Assembly (NCBI GenBank): GCA_037043015.1 | Contig: CM073327.1 | Coordinates: 11,576,727-11,640,726 of the forward strand | Direction of reading: 5' to 3' | Origin: Bryum argenteum | Taxonomy: Eukaryota > Streptophyta > Bryopsida > Bryales > Bryaceae | DNA: 64,000 bases | Shown here: positions 39,658 through 50,939 of the stretch, one piece after another | Layout of the letters: each line of letters begins with the position of its first letter | Position numbering within the stretch: position 1 is the stretch's first letter | The notes under the pieces: model-generated | What the model was told of the DNA's origin: nothing | Databases searched by the model: none | What the model saw: the letters and a program-made list of their open reading frames with translations, nothing else | Position numbers and translations under genes: made by a program

Positions 39658-42124
39658 ATCCATACGTGGTGTGCTCGCGGAATCGGGCGAAAATTTGTGA
39701 AAATATGAATCTTTCGTATCGCCTTTACACAAGAACATTGATTCTTGGCAGGAAGGATGAAGAGAATTAATATAAGTTTAATGAGATCTAGTGATTGAGT
39801 AGTCCGCACGAGTGAGTGAAGGACATTGTTTTTTGGGGATGGTAGAAGGAGCTGTGCAGTGGGCATGCATAAAGTTTTGTGTGCCACCTTGTATCTCACT
39901 TCACTGACCGCATGTCATGCGCGATATTGATTGCCAATGGAAAAGGAAGAACGATTGGTGTATGTCGTAGTTTCGGTTGAATTGGTTCTTTGTATTAAGC
40001 TTCGTCGTGTAGTTAGAATCATGTACGTAATTGAATGCAAAGTGACAAGAATCCCCTGTAAGCATAATTATGAATTTTTCAAAAACGATAAAATTATATG
40101 CACTCAACCCAGAATGACAGACTAAAAAGGAAAATGACGACGAGCCATAGGAAAGAGTTATGGAATCTCATAACAACACAATTGACACCTCTAGAGAGAA
40201 AAATGGATGGAAATTAAGCCCCTGTGAAACTCTTACTACCACGCCTCAACGTGCACAGATGGTATACAGATACAGTAAATTTGAGTCTGTGAGATGTCTG
40301 AAATGGTAGAATAACTGTTTAATATGTTAAAGAGATATTATGAGATATGTTATTTAAGCTGGTAGTTAATCGGGTACCTAACGAGAATTGCAATGCCTTT
40401 ACTACAAATACATTCACTGTGTACTTAGCTGTGTAAGCTGTGTCATGACGTTCTAGAGATTTCCTTCCTCGCCTCACTTTGAAATGAAGAATCCATCATC
40501 ATTCTTTTCATAACCCCATCTTTGCTAAATTGGAAAAAAATGTGATTAGAAATGGCTCGATTGAAATTGCAAAAAGACACAATTGGAAATGAGGGAAGAT
40601 GGTGGATTCTTAAGCTTTAACTGACTTCTATGACAAGTGAAACTGCAGCGTCTTGAAGTGCGCATGCGCCATAGCTGAGGCTATCAGGCTCACAAGATGA
40701 CTTCTGGTGTTTGTCCATGGCCGCAACCACAAAACGTTCGGAATGAATGACATCAGCAATCTCTGCCACATTGTCAATCCTAGTAACGGTGATCCATTGA
40801 GGTGACAGCTTTAAGTTAAGTCACCAGCGATTCAAATTCTCAAATTCTAGAAGGTAACACAGATAAGATATACAGCTGTATTCGTTCGGAACAGATGAGA
40901 CTCGAAGGGAATTCCCTCGATTGCACAAGTACCATGTCATCAGACTTGGCAATATTATCTGGACAGTTCTGGTATGCCATAAATTCTTCCTGGCAAATTA
41001 CATTCCAGGGAAATTCACATTAATGAATCGGAAATATTCATCATCTCAAATGGGATCGATTCGAGCTGATTTTAGGTTCTCCAAGGCGGTACTCTGTTGT
41101 GTACACTGAGAATACACTCCACAGGAATCACCTCTTAAAGAGCTGACCCGAATTAAATATTACTGCCAGGAGTTGACATATTTGGAATTAGGGTGCACAT
41201 TGATTTCTCCGTTTCGTACAATTACTAGCCAAAGAGCTTCCCTGTGTGTAAGATGCTTCAACTTCTCTTTGCTTGTATCTTTGCCACTATCAATTACACC
41301 GCAAAGGGATTCCCAAGGTGCACATTCACCACTGAGATTCTTGATAAGCATAGAACTCATGATATATGAGAATCTGAGTCGCTCGTGACCACAATTAAAA
41401 GTCTCTTTAATGGATCCTCAGCAGCAACATCCAGGTGTCCCTCAATCGTATCTTCATTGACAACACTACGACTGTGCTTGCACCCTTTCTAATCCATCTT
41501 CGACTTAATTTCAAGTTCACTGAATAGGTCAACAGGACATACTTTATGCAGTAACATCCACAATAGGTTTCACTCTGTACCATCGGTGCCTTTCATGTAG
41601 ATTGTAAGAACTAGCAACGGTGCGTCTTTGCCGCGACCGTCAATGACATTTTGGGTTATTCGACATGCAGGATACTCCCCTGCCATCATAATAATTGTAT
41701 AGCATCACATTCTCACAGCCAGGCTGCCAGGGTCATCGTATCACAGAAGTTCCCAAGACACTGTACCTGGTTCAAGAAACACGCATATTGTTGTCGCTAC
41801 TTGATATACATGTGGAGATACGAGGAGGACGCATGTGTAGAACAAAGTCGAATTACCCATCAAAGCATTAGCCCTTTTCCATCCACAGTTTGTCATCTCG
41901 CATGTATCTATGCGCTGTAAAGAACAGGCAAAAAATCCTATACCCACAGTTTCGCTCTCAAAGTTCACTGTGAAAAAATCAATCAAGACTACTGACACTA
42001 TTCACATACTCCACCCCGCGGTTCTACAGCCACGAATTTGTGTTCCGAAATCAGGATGAATCAAAATGCTGTTAACTAGCTGAAAGTACGCCAAGATGCC
42101 ACGATTGCTACCTTTTGGAAACAT
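39658..42124. other. Intergenic, includes a duplicated 3' flank
   Basis: No gene seen. About 41430-41640 matches 58490-58690 (shared TCACTGAATAGGTCA, CATACTTTAT-CAGTAACA, ACCATCGGT and GGTGCGTCTTTGC), and 41930-42020 matches 46265-46360 and 59475-59570 (CCCACAGT-T-GCTCTCAAAG...CACTGTG-AAAAAATCAAT). These are shared downstream flanks of the secreted-protein paralogues. Confidence 0.6.
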
Positions 42125-42664
42125 TCAGGCTGGAATGGTCGCCGTCTGGACTGTTGAAAACACAGCGCCTGCCGCATTCGTCAGCGCCACCGTGTTCACG
42201 CCGTTCGCCGCACTCTCTACCGCACGCACCAGAACCGCCACCAGCTGAGTCAAAGTGTTCACGGCAGTCACCACTTGCGAAAGGTCCACAGGCACCACCG
42301 TCTGCTGCCCACCGATCGTCACTGTGATCCGCACCAACCTGTCCACCCCCACAGCCACCGGAATGGCCGCCGTCAGCGTGTTCGTTACACCCTGAGCTAC
42401 GGTCAAAGGCACGGTCCCACCCAATCCGTTCTGAACAGCCATGACGAGCGGACTGGTGACACTGGTCAGGTCGATTGTGAATTGGAGATTGAGAATTGCC
42501 CCGCTCGAACCCAGGAGTGAATTCAACAAGCCCGTCACCGTAGTCGTCAGCGGCTGGAGATCCAGCTTGGACGTCTCTCCGAGATCGCGGCCAGCGTTGG
42601 CCGAGACGCAGAAGCTGGCCACCAGGAGGCCGAGAAGCACCAAAGTCCGCGATGTGGAGGCCAT
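42125..42664 (-). CDS. Small secreted Cys-free protein, paralogue A
   Basis: 179 residues. Signal peptide MASTSRTLVLLGLLVASFCVSANA, then GRDLGETSKLDLQPL. The mature chain has no Cys, Trp, Tyr or His, only two Phe, and is dominated by V, T, L, A and G. Motifs shared by all members: SGAILNLQFTIDLTSVT, V-NGLGGTVPL, IPVAV--DRL-R-T, TVVPVDL-QVVT-VN and V-GV-TVALT. One exon, ending TVQTATIPA. It corresponds to one module of the protein at 38692. No family name recognised. A surface-active or wall-associated protein fits the composition, but this is inference. Confidence 0.85.
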   Translation of the reverse strand: MASTSRTLVLLGLLVASFCVSANAGRDLGETSKLDLQPLTTTVTGLLNSLLGSSGAILNLQFTIDLTSVTSPLVMAVQNGLGGTVPLTVAQGVTNTLTAAIPVAVGVDRLVRITVTIGGQQTVVPVDLSQVVTAVNTLTQLVAVLVRAVESAANGVNTVALTNAAGAVFSTVQTATIPA

Positions 42665-42770
42665 GGCTCTTGCTCGACGGTTACCTGGTGGGGGCTGTGC
42701 AGCTGGAGACTCGAAGGCAACTGGGGAAGTGATGGAGCAAATGACTGAGGAGTGCAGTCCAAGGTGCCCC

Positions 42771-42778
42771 CTTATATA
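42771..42778 (-). promoter_or_regulatory. TATA box of paralogue A
   Basis: Minus-strand TATATAAG within CTGTATATAAGGGGG, 107 bases upstream of the ATG at 42664. Confidence 0.8.
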
Positions 42779-42829
42779 CAGTTTGGATTTTTGGAGTCAT
42801 GGACGTGATCGACGATGATCCGTGAATGT

Positions 42830-43410
42830 GGTTGATCTAGATTGGGCCTACGGAATTCTTGGAAGATGCTGTTTCTTGGTCACATGGAAGGATTGAGTTC
42901 GTTTTCAGATGGCTTGCTAATCCGGTTCCGGGGTAGTTAAGTCGTTTTTAGATGGCTATCTGGGCGAATCCAGATAACTTAGATCGGGAAGAGTGCGAAT
43001 CGAACTTCTCGTCGCGTGGTGCGTGCAGTTAATGGATCTATAAATTGATGGAAATGACCTGTGTTTTTTATTATTATTGTTATTTAATAATTATATAATT
43101 TATTTTTTTAACACATATAAAGAGAATGACGTGGTGTTTTATTCAATTCAGGAGGTGGACCTTCTGTATAATACTGTATTCTACACGATGTAATTCGTCC
43201 CTCGGCGTCGGGCCTCACCCGGCACGTTGATTCCCTCCAGCCAGTGATTAGCTATTTCCGTTTGAATGGCAGTATTTTAACAATCATAGACAAAAGTGTA
43301 ACCTTTACTACAAGAGAAAAATGTGTTACAAGCATGCACGAGGTAGCTTCACCTACTATGTAGTAGAGAGGTTGAATATGGAGTAATTCTCATAATGGAG
43401 CTCTTACTAA
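42830..43410. other. Upstream flank of paralogue A
   Basis: No gene. It contains GGCGTCGGGCCTCACCCGGCACGTTGATTCCCTCCAG-type sequence near 43205-43240, which recurs upstream of the other paralogues (47400, 56520-56590, 60550-60580, 61130), marking a shared 5' duplication flank. Confidence 0.55.
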
Positions 43411-43672
43411 ACCTCAATTTTGTCAAAATGGCAGTATGCCATCTGCCATTTTGTCACACCAAATCTTACATATGTGCTCACATGGAATGGTGTATATTGT
43501 AATATGTATCACAATTTTTTTATTAATATAACTTCTTTATATACATTTCATTCATTTTCCATAATATCACACGTTCAAATTCTATTTTATCATATGATTT
43601 TTGAAATGCAGTTCAGAAAGTTGAGATGTGCCATTTTACCTGAGTAATGCCCTTTTGATGGAATTGGGGTTA
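43411..43672. repeat. Diverged MITE, ATGGCA...TGCCAT family
   Basis: It begins CCTCAATTTTGTCAAAATGGC and ends with a degraded GATGGAATTGGGGTTA, paralleling the intact elements at 43916 and 62334. No coding. Confidence 0.45.
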
Positions 43673-43915
43673 CTAATACTTTTCACTCAAAGGTGTCCAA
43701 AAGTTTTACCAAACAACCGTTCGGCCGTCCCATGTATTGGATGCAAACAATAAGGTGTCACTTTAAGGCACCATTTTAGAAACACCCATGTATATAACTT
43801 AAAAAACTAATACATCATTATAGAAGATTCCAAAGTTGATAATTCCACTTGGTGTATCTTTCTTATAAATTTCCCCATGGACAAAAACGTTTCCATTGGT
43901 AAATGGTTATATCAA

Positions 43916-44326
43916 CCTCAATTCTGCTAAAATGGCATTATTCTACTAAAATGACGCTTTTTGGGGTGCTTAAAATGAAAAAAATGATGTTGGTTTTCGT
44001 CGAGTTTCGACATGATAGGGTAAATATTTTTGAACGGCCGTTCAAAGACAACAATGTTTTTGGACTCCCGTTTAGAAATATTGCCCTTTTACTGTGTCCA
44101 AAGGTCAAAAACCATGAAAAATGTGTGATATTATGGAAATTTTGGTGATATTACGGAGTAAATGTGTGATATTAATAAACATGTCATTTTATAGGCATAA
44201 ATACTTTTGAACTTCACTTCAAAAATATGCTTGTAAAATGGCACGTTTGCACAATATGGCACTTTAGCTCTGCTAAAATGGCACATGGAATAGTGCCATT
44301 TTAACGGAATTGAGGATTACCACTCT
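43916..44326. mobile_element. MITE, CCTCAATTCTG TIR family
   Basis: Ends CCTCAATTCTGCTAAAATGG and, inverted, CCATTTTAACGGAATTGAGG. The interior has TGTGATATTATGGAA and GTGATATTACGGA, also seen at 62334-62606 and 15835-15915. Confidence 0.65.
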
Positions 44327-44339
44327 AGAATACCTTACT

Positions 44340-46463
44340 GAAATTGAGCCATTATCAAGCACCTTACTATATATGAACCAAGATTTTAGGGTCGGAAGGA
44401 GATTGTAATATAATAGATGGACATAAGTTACCATGACATATTGACATTAGGTAATTTAGATACCGTGGTTTCTATCTATACAAATAAGGCCGGACAATAT
44501 ATTCCGGAGAAGCCATTGTCAATAAAAAAATAATTTTCAAAAACAAATCTAGACCGTCGATTTCAGATCTGATTTTCTAAAACCTTGAGTATTGGCAATA
44601 AGAATTAAACTTTGTACCTCATGTCCACCATCACAAGCCGCCTGGACTAACCATCCATCTCCACCTTCTCCTTGAGTTTCAACCTTCTTGAGATGGTATA
44701 TATATACACTTCCTAATCTAGCTCCACATGCTAGATTTCTCGAACCCATTTTGTACAAGCTTAAACAAGTTTCAAGACCAAGCTTTGCATTACTATTTTT
44801 GAATAACATTGAACATAATATGACCATGACATGTTATTTCTGGTACTTAAAGTAAAAATAAACCATAGAGATTATTAGTCTATGGCACTAGTTGATGATA
44901 AAATTGATATGAAGTTTACCTAAAGTGCCATACATATGCATATTAATTTCTATGAAAAGAAAAATTTATAAAATATATTTTCATACAATGTGAATGTAGA
45001 GGATTATGATGTTTTAATCACAATAAATCTTCACCAGATGTTACCTAGGTGAACTTCTCTTCTCTGGTAAACTTCTCAGGTGGATATCAGCGTTAAACTT
45101 CTCCTTTAGGTGTTTAGACTACAACCGGTGAAGACTCCTTAAGAAATTTTTTATTGGTTTTAATTCTTCTCTGGCGCTTCCACCATTTGCCTCATATAAC
45201 CATGTCTTGGTCAAGCATTCTTGACCGACCGGAGGCCTCCGGAGACCTTCTCCACCGTAGTGTAAACCAGCCCTTAGCATCCCTAACCCAAGAAGCTGGT
45301 TGCAGGAAAAATTCATGGCATGTCCAGATATTAGGGTACACCGGGTGGTACACATTCCAAGTTAAAATTCTTGGTAAGCATGAGTTATCATGGAAATATT
45401 CGAGTTCAGCGTGACCACAATTTGCCCACAAATCCACAATTTGCCCACAAATCCCAGCATCATTGCTTAGGTTGACAAGTTTGTACAGAAACTGCTCACG
45501 TCACTAATTGATTCTTTCTGTGGCCGCGACCATCGACGAACACCTCAATAAATCCTGACGTGTGAACCTGATGGATCCAGCTATAGCCCAGTAGCATTCC
45601 AAGAGGATCCAAGCAAAGTAAGTTATGTTGTGCTTGAGTCTACATGCATCTGATGGATTCCTCATATCACATCTGCCTCGATGGGCAATGCCCGGCGTTG
45701 TCAAAGTAATCTTCACTTCGACCTTGTTCACCATCATCACCTTCAGGAGTTCATGAGGATCAAAAACTCTGATAATTCAACTCGTAACAAGAGTGCCTGG
45801 GGAGATGTGTGCTCTTACTATCACTGTAGAGCAGCGCTACAAACGTCACTCCACGAGATTCAGTCTCACACCTCCTGTATCCGTAACAAAATAGCCCATG
45901 CAGATTAAAACTTCTTTCCACCTCTCTTCTTCTCTTCTCTCATGCCCTCCATTATTTACTGAAAACTTAAAGAGTGCAGTTGCTATGCCATGCATGACAC
46001 GCCCTGTCATGATCTTCCATAGCATCACATGTTCACATGCAGAGTTGTCTTCTCACAGTGAGATTTCCTCCATCCCAAGAAAGTCCGCCTGGTTCAGGAT
46101 CTTTATATGCTGTTAATCGGCCAGGTCGCTACTCGGCATGAAGGATAATAGATGAACGCAGCTTTAAAACAGAGAATTATTAAAAATCAATATATAAGCC
46201 CGTTCCCATCACAGTTTGTCATCTCGCATGAAACTCTGCGCTTTGATGACAACATTTTAGGATACGGGAAAAATCATATGACCCACAGCTTTCCTTTTAG
46301 AGGCCGCTGTGAAAAAATGAATCAAGACAACCGGCACTACTCTCACACTCAACCCCATGGTGCTACCTCCAAGAATTTGTATTCGGTAAAAACGATGGAT
46401 CTAAATGCTGATGCCCAGCTGCACGTACGTTCCGCTCACGCAATTGCGACCTATTGGAAAAAT
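44340..46463. other. Intergenic, includes downstream flank of paralogue B
   Basis: No confident gene. A minus-strand open stretch at 44549-44827 (GSRNLACGARLGSVYIYHLKK, WLVQAACDGGHEVQSL) could be a degraded exon of a repeat protein, but I cannot name it. 45478-45900 starts TGTACAGAAACTGCTCACGT and matches 57610 and 59052; 46265-46360 is the shared 3' flank. Confidence 0.5.
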
Positions 46464-47000
46464 TCAGGCTGGAATGGGTGTCTGGATTGTTGAAAACACA
46501 GCGCCTGCCGCATTCGTCAGCGCCACCGTGTTCACGCCGTTCGCCGCACTCTCTACCGCACGCACCAAAACCGCCACCAGCTGAGTCACAGTGTTCACGG
46601 CAGTCACCACTTGCGAAAGGTCCACAGGCACCACCGTCTGCTGCCCACCAATCGTCACTGTGATCCGCACCAACCTGTCCACCCCCACAGCCACCGGAAT
46701 GGCCGCCGTCAGCGTGTTCGTTACACCCTGAGCTACGGTCAAAGGCACGGTCCCACCCAATCCGTTCTGAACAGCCATGACGAGCGGACTGGTGACACTG
46801 GTCAGGTCGATTGTGAATTGGAGGTTGAGAATTGCCCCGCTCGAACCCAGAAGTGAATTCAACAAGCCCGTCACCGTAGTCGTCAGCGGCTGGAGATCCA
46901 GCTTGGACGTCTCCCCAAGCTCGCGGCCAGCGTTGGCTGAGACGCAGAAGCTGGCCACCAGGAGGCCGAGAAGCACCAAAGTCCGCGATGTGGAGGCCAT
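46464..47000 (-). CDS. Small secreted Cys-free protein, paralogue B
   Basis: 178 residues from the ATG at 47000, chosen because it begins the same MASTSRTLVLLGLL signal peptide and because upstream in-frame codons are leader sequence shared with the other copies. Nearly identical to paralogue A; differences include GREL for GRDL after the cleavage site, NTVTQL for NTLTQL, and a C terminus of STIQTPIPA. One exon, TATA box 109 bases upstream. Such identity, with more divergent flanks, suggests recent duplication or gene conversion. Confidence 0.85.
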   Translation of the reverse strand: MASTSRTLVLLGLLVASFCVSANAGRELGETSKLDLQPLTTTVTGLLNSLLGSSGAILNLQFTIDLTSVTSPLVMAVQNGLGGTVPLTVAQGVTNTLTAAIPVAVGVDRLVRITVTIGGQQTVVPVDLSQVVTAVNTVTQLVAVLVRAVESAANGVNTVALTNAAGAVFSTIQTPIPA

Positions 47001-47108
47001 GGCTCTTGCTCGACGGTTTGCCTGGTGGGGGCTGTGCAGCTGGAGACTCGAAGGCAACTGGGGAAGTGATGGAGCAAATGACTGAGGAGTGCAGGCCAGG
47101 GTGACCCC

Positions 47109-47116
47109 CTTATATA
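47109..47116 (-). promoter_or_regulatory. TATA box of paralogue B
   Basis: Minus-strand TATATAAG in the same CTGTATATAAGGGGG context as paralogues A and D. Confidence 0.8.
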
Positions 47117-47599
47117 CAGTTTGGGTTTTTTGGAGTCAGGGACGTGATCGACGACGATCCGTGAATGTCGGTGGACCAAGATTGGGCCGCACGAAGAATT
47201 TAGGTCGAAGTCCCTGTCTCGTGGGTCACATGGGCGCATACATCGCGGCGGTGAGGGCTGAGGAAGAGTGCGAATCGACCTCCTTGTGGCATGGTGCATG
47301 CAGTTATTCGATAATAAATTGATGAAATTGGCCATTTAATTCAGGAGGCGGGCCTCAGTGATATAAGTGTATTGTGAACGTGGTAATTCGTCCACCGGCG
47401 TCGGCCTCACCTGGCACGCTGATACTCCCAACCGGCGAATGGCTATTCCAGTCAAAATGCCAGTTACCATTTTGTCACAACATGCTATATTAATGGCATA
47501 GGGCCCTTCACCCATACACCTCCTGTTCAAGGCTTCGGGTTTAATTTGCCCTCATCACTTAATTTTATTTTCTTTATTTTTTGATATAATTCTTAACTA

Positions 47600-48060
47600 A
47601 TCAATGTATCAATGATTTGAGAGAAGTACTATTATGAACTAAAAACACGTATTTCATTATATTAGAAATATTCACGTTATCAATTCAATGACAGCTGAGC
47701 TTTTTTTGAGCTAAATGTATTTTCAGATTGGGTACTTGGTACTTCAATGACACTAAAGAAAACAACCAATTGTTGACATTTGCAAATGACCATATCTTAC
47801 TCAAATGTTGTTGAAATTGAGCAAATGAGATGTCTTTGGACATTTACAAAAAGAGTAAATGTCAAAAAACACTTCATATGCCCAATTTGGACAAGATATG
47901 GCCAGTTGAAAATTCCTACGAATGGTGTTTTTTTCCAGTTTTAGTGAAGAACCCAATGTGTGGGTACTTTTAGCTCAAATCGAGCTCAACTCTGTTTTCT
48001 CAAAATCATTGAATATTCCCATTATAATAAAATATGTATTCATACTAGAATAGCAACTTC
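47600..48060. repeat. Inverted-repeat AT-rich element
   Basis: The left arm (about 47620-47760: GTACTATTATGAA..TTTCATTATATTAGAAATATTCA..GAGCT) is inverted, imperfectly, at about 47920-48055 (GTGGGTACTTTTAGCTCAAAT..GAATATTCCCATTATAATAAAATATG). It looks like a non-autonomous MITE or foldback element. Confidence 0.45.
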
Positions 48061-48127
48061 GCAAAGGAGTTTCTTGTGTTTTTTTGTCATTTTACTAAGC
48101 TTTCTCTTATGTCAACTAAGCTAAATG

Positions 48128-48546
48128 TCACACCAACTTACACTTCGTATAGTAGCAGACCCATTGCACAATTATCTTCAAAACTACCGATAAGAGTGGT
48201 ACTAGCATGTTCCTTACAAGGAAGTTAATCCCCGAGTATGGAGGCGCCGTCGAGGATGAGGTTAGACTCAATCTCTGGACTAGATATGCAAAGTCCCATT
48301 GTTGCTCAGGGAGCCTGTCCACCTCTTTCATGCGACCTTTGCCCTTAGCAGCAACACTCCGTTGTGAGTTGTGACCTCAAATTCCTTGCCTTGCTCCACT
48401 GCTCTTAAAACATCCATTCCTGAGCCTCTTGCACCACCCTGCCCACACGCTCCCATCACGGTAGAAGGTAGGAGCTCCAGCTTCCGGCCCTTTGGCGCAA
48501 TCCTCCGGGGCAATGGTAAGTTTGGGGTATCACTTTTTGGACACAC
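48128..48546 (-). pseudogene. Unrecognised gene fragment
   Basis: Two overlapping minus-strand frames look protein-like: RRIAPKGRKLELLPSTVMG, DVLRAVEQGKEFEVTTHNG and LLLRAKVA in one, then KEVDRLPEQQWDFAYLVQRL in the next. GC content is higher than in the AT-rich surroundings. No family recognised; it could be a captured fragment of a host gene or TE. Confidence 0.3.
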
Positions 48547-48559
48547 TAATTAGTTTATT

Positions 48560-49287
48560 TTTATCGAAAGCCTCCAAAGTTTGTCTAATTTGTTCAATTT
48601 AATCAACTGAAGTAAAAAGACCCTAAAATGGAAAATAAAGTATCATGCACCTCAATGAAAGCAACGTATATATGCCTATAGAGTTTCTCTTTATTTTATT
48701 ATTTTTTTGGATCCTTTCATAGATGAGGGAAAAAATGCTGAATTTTGGGATTTGTAGGCATTATAGTGCACAATGAATTAATTTTTTTAAAATTAAAATA
48801 AATTATTTTGTAATCTATATAAGAAGATGTAGGTCATATTCAAAAATTATATTAAAATAAGAATGGTTGATATTCCATTTGCTTGATTCTATGGATTTTA
48901 GGCTAATGAGACATAACTTACTTTTTCAACTAAAGAATAAAATAAAATTACTTCAATTTTTTTTTAATTTCTAATTTTTTCTTGATACATTATAAGTATA
49001 GAGTATAGACAACTAAAACCACATCTAATGAAGTCTTACTGTATTCGTGGATATGTATGACACACCAGTATAGAGTGCAATTGTTCATGAGACTGACGAC
49101 CTTTTTGGATACCCCAACCATACCATCACCCTCTGCCTTCCTGCCACCCTAGCACTCTAGCAGCCCTTAGCAGACCTCCGCTTATCCACCCTAATCCAGC
49201 TAAATGGAATAGGCTAGAGGGGATTTGCCCCTACCCAAAATTAACTAGAAGTGTTCTCACGAAGAAGAAGAACAAAGAACAAACAAC

Positions 49288-49319
<32 letters not shown>

Positions 49320-50690
49320 GAGGAAGAGAAAAGAAAAGAAAAGAAAGAAAGAAAGAAGAAAGAAGAAGAAGTGGAAGTTCTAAAAGAATAGCAAGTATTA
49401 TCAAACCTCTCTAACTTCTCATCTTTATAAAGAGGTTTCAACCTCTAAAAGAATCACAAATGTTTACAATAGGAGTTAACTCTTATTTAAGTATCTTGAG
49501 TTCTTGACAGACTAATATGGTCTTTTGCCATTTCAAGCAACTAAGGTTTTTGGATTAAAATCAATATTTTTGACTAAGTTTTTTTAGTTGTGTTCCTATT
49601 CTACAAGGTTTGTGTGCAAAAACTCGCAAATTATTCCAATTCTAGAGATTACTAAGGCAAATTAGTTTGAGAATGAGTTTAATTAGTTAATTAGTTTTTA
49701 CACCTTAAGTAGGCAAACAAAATAAAATTTTAAATTTTGAGGCTTTTGTGAATTTATTTTGCAGAATATGTTCATAACTAATCACTTAGTTCCAAAGGGC
49801 CTTAAGTCAAAAAATTTGACAATTTTACATGGGCAGCGTCTAAACTTTATAAGAACAAGCTTCAAATTTTTTAAAATTTTCAATAAAAACTTCTGCACAA
49901 ACTTAGGATTTTATAAACTTCCAAACGTTAAACATCCAACGGTCAAATTTTGGACCGTGACTATGAATAGGCTTTTTATGTGATCTTAAAATTGGAAGTC
50001 TTAAGATAGTTCAAAATTTTGCTTCACTCTCCCGTGAGTGCATAGACATAGAAAATCCCAGTTTTGAAGTTTCAAGCTCCTAAAACACATAAGTAAACTT
50101 AGGGTTTGGGGCCATCTAAAGTTAAAGCTTCCAAGCCCCAACCTCGATTAAAATAAGTAAGCAACCCTATTTTGTACCTAGTACAATGCCATTACTTAGC
50201 GCCCATTACTCTGATTATGCCCTCCGGATCTTTAGAGAGGACATTATGGGAGTCTGAGGTCAACAAATCTCAAAGCCAATTCACTCACAATTTTAACCCT
50301 ATTGCCTATTGGCTCAAATGGGCTGCTTAGTTAACACATTACAAAAGGCAAATTCCCCATGTCGAAAGCAATTAAAGGAAAAACTAACACATGAGGCCAA
50401 CTTGTATTTTAAAAAACATTCCATGCTTTTAATTTATTCACGTTGAAATATTTAAGTGGTATAATAATTTTTTAGTAAAATCAATAAACGGCCGTAAGGC
50501 CATATCAAATTGGCTTTTCATTTCTATAGCTTCCAAATTTTGGAGCCCCAACCATATTATAACTTGTTCCTCAGATAGATAGATAAATAGAAACTCCGGT
50601 CCTTTCTAAGGGGCCGACGTGAATGAAGTGTCCGTTCGTAATGCTAATATCTCGATGGCCACCGGACAAGGGGAAATTAGAATAATACTA
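48560..50690. other. AT-rich intergenic with a purine microsatellite
   Basis: No gene supported. 49258-49375 is a purine-rich microsatellite with a run of about 30 A followed by GAAA/GAAG repeats; the apparent Phe/Ser ORF on its other strand is an artefact. Confidence 0.5.
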
Positions 50691-50935
50691 CTTCCCCCTC
50701 TTGAGGGTGAACACTATAACTACGCTAGTTTCTAGCCTAGTTACTAGTGCCTTGAAGATACTTGACATAGTACCCCCCTCAAAGGCTTTGAGGTATCCAT
50801 ACAACAAGGTCCAAGGACCTCCCACAATAGTTGGGTGGACTATAGTGGTGAGCACCATGCCGGCATGGGGAATAGAACCCACGACCTCCTCATTGGGGGC
50901 CTAAGCCCTAACCACCAAGCCAAGGCTTGTGGTTC
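50690..50935 (-). repeat. tRNA-derived SINE
   Basis: Minus-strand head at about 50934: an A box in CTTGGCTTGGTGGTTAGGGC, then a B box in GTCGTGGGTTCTATTCCCC about 40 bases later, followed by an unrelated body to about 50690. The A/B spacing and position at the 5' end fit a polymerase III SINE. Confidence 0.65.
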
Positions 50936-50939
50936 CTCT

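Noticed and set aside
39331..39738. His-rich minus-strand ORF opposite the 38.7-kb gene
   Set aside because: His/Val complementarity of a Val-rich gene read backwards; no start context.
42275..42818. Plus-strand ORFs antisense to the secreted-protein genes (also at 46611, 55110, 59822)
   Set aside because: Shadows of the real minus-strand CDS, repeated in each paralogue only because the genes are paralogous; the real strand has signal peptide, TATA box and conserved motifs.
44549..44827. Minus-strand 92-codon ORF as a host gene
   Set aside because: Some protein-like texture, but no start context, partner exon or identifiable domain; left as a possible relic in the intergenic entry.
49241..49441. 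Phe/Ser-rich minus-strand ORF
   Set aside because: Translation of a purine microsatellite.
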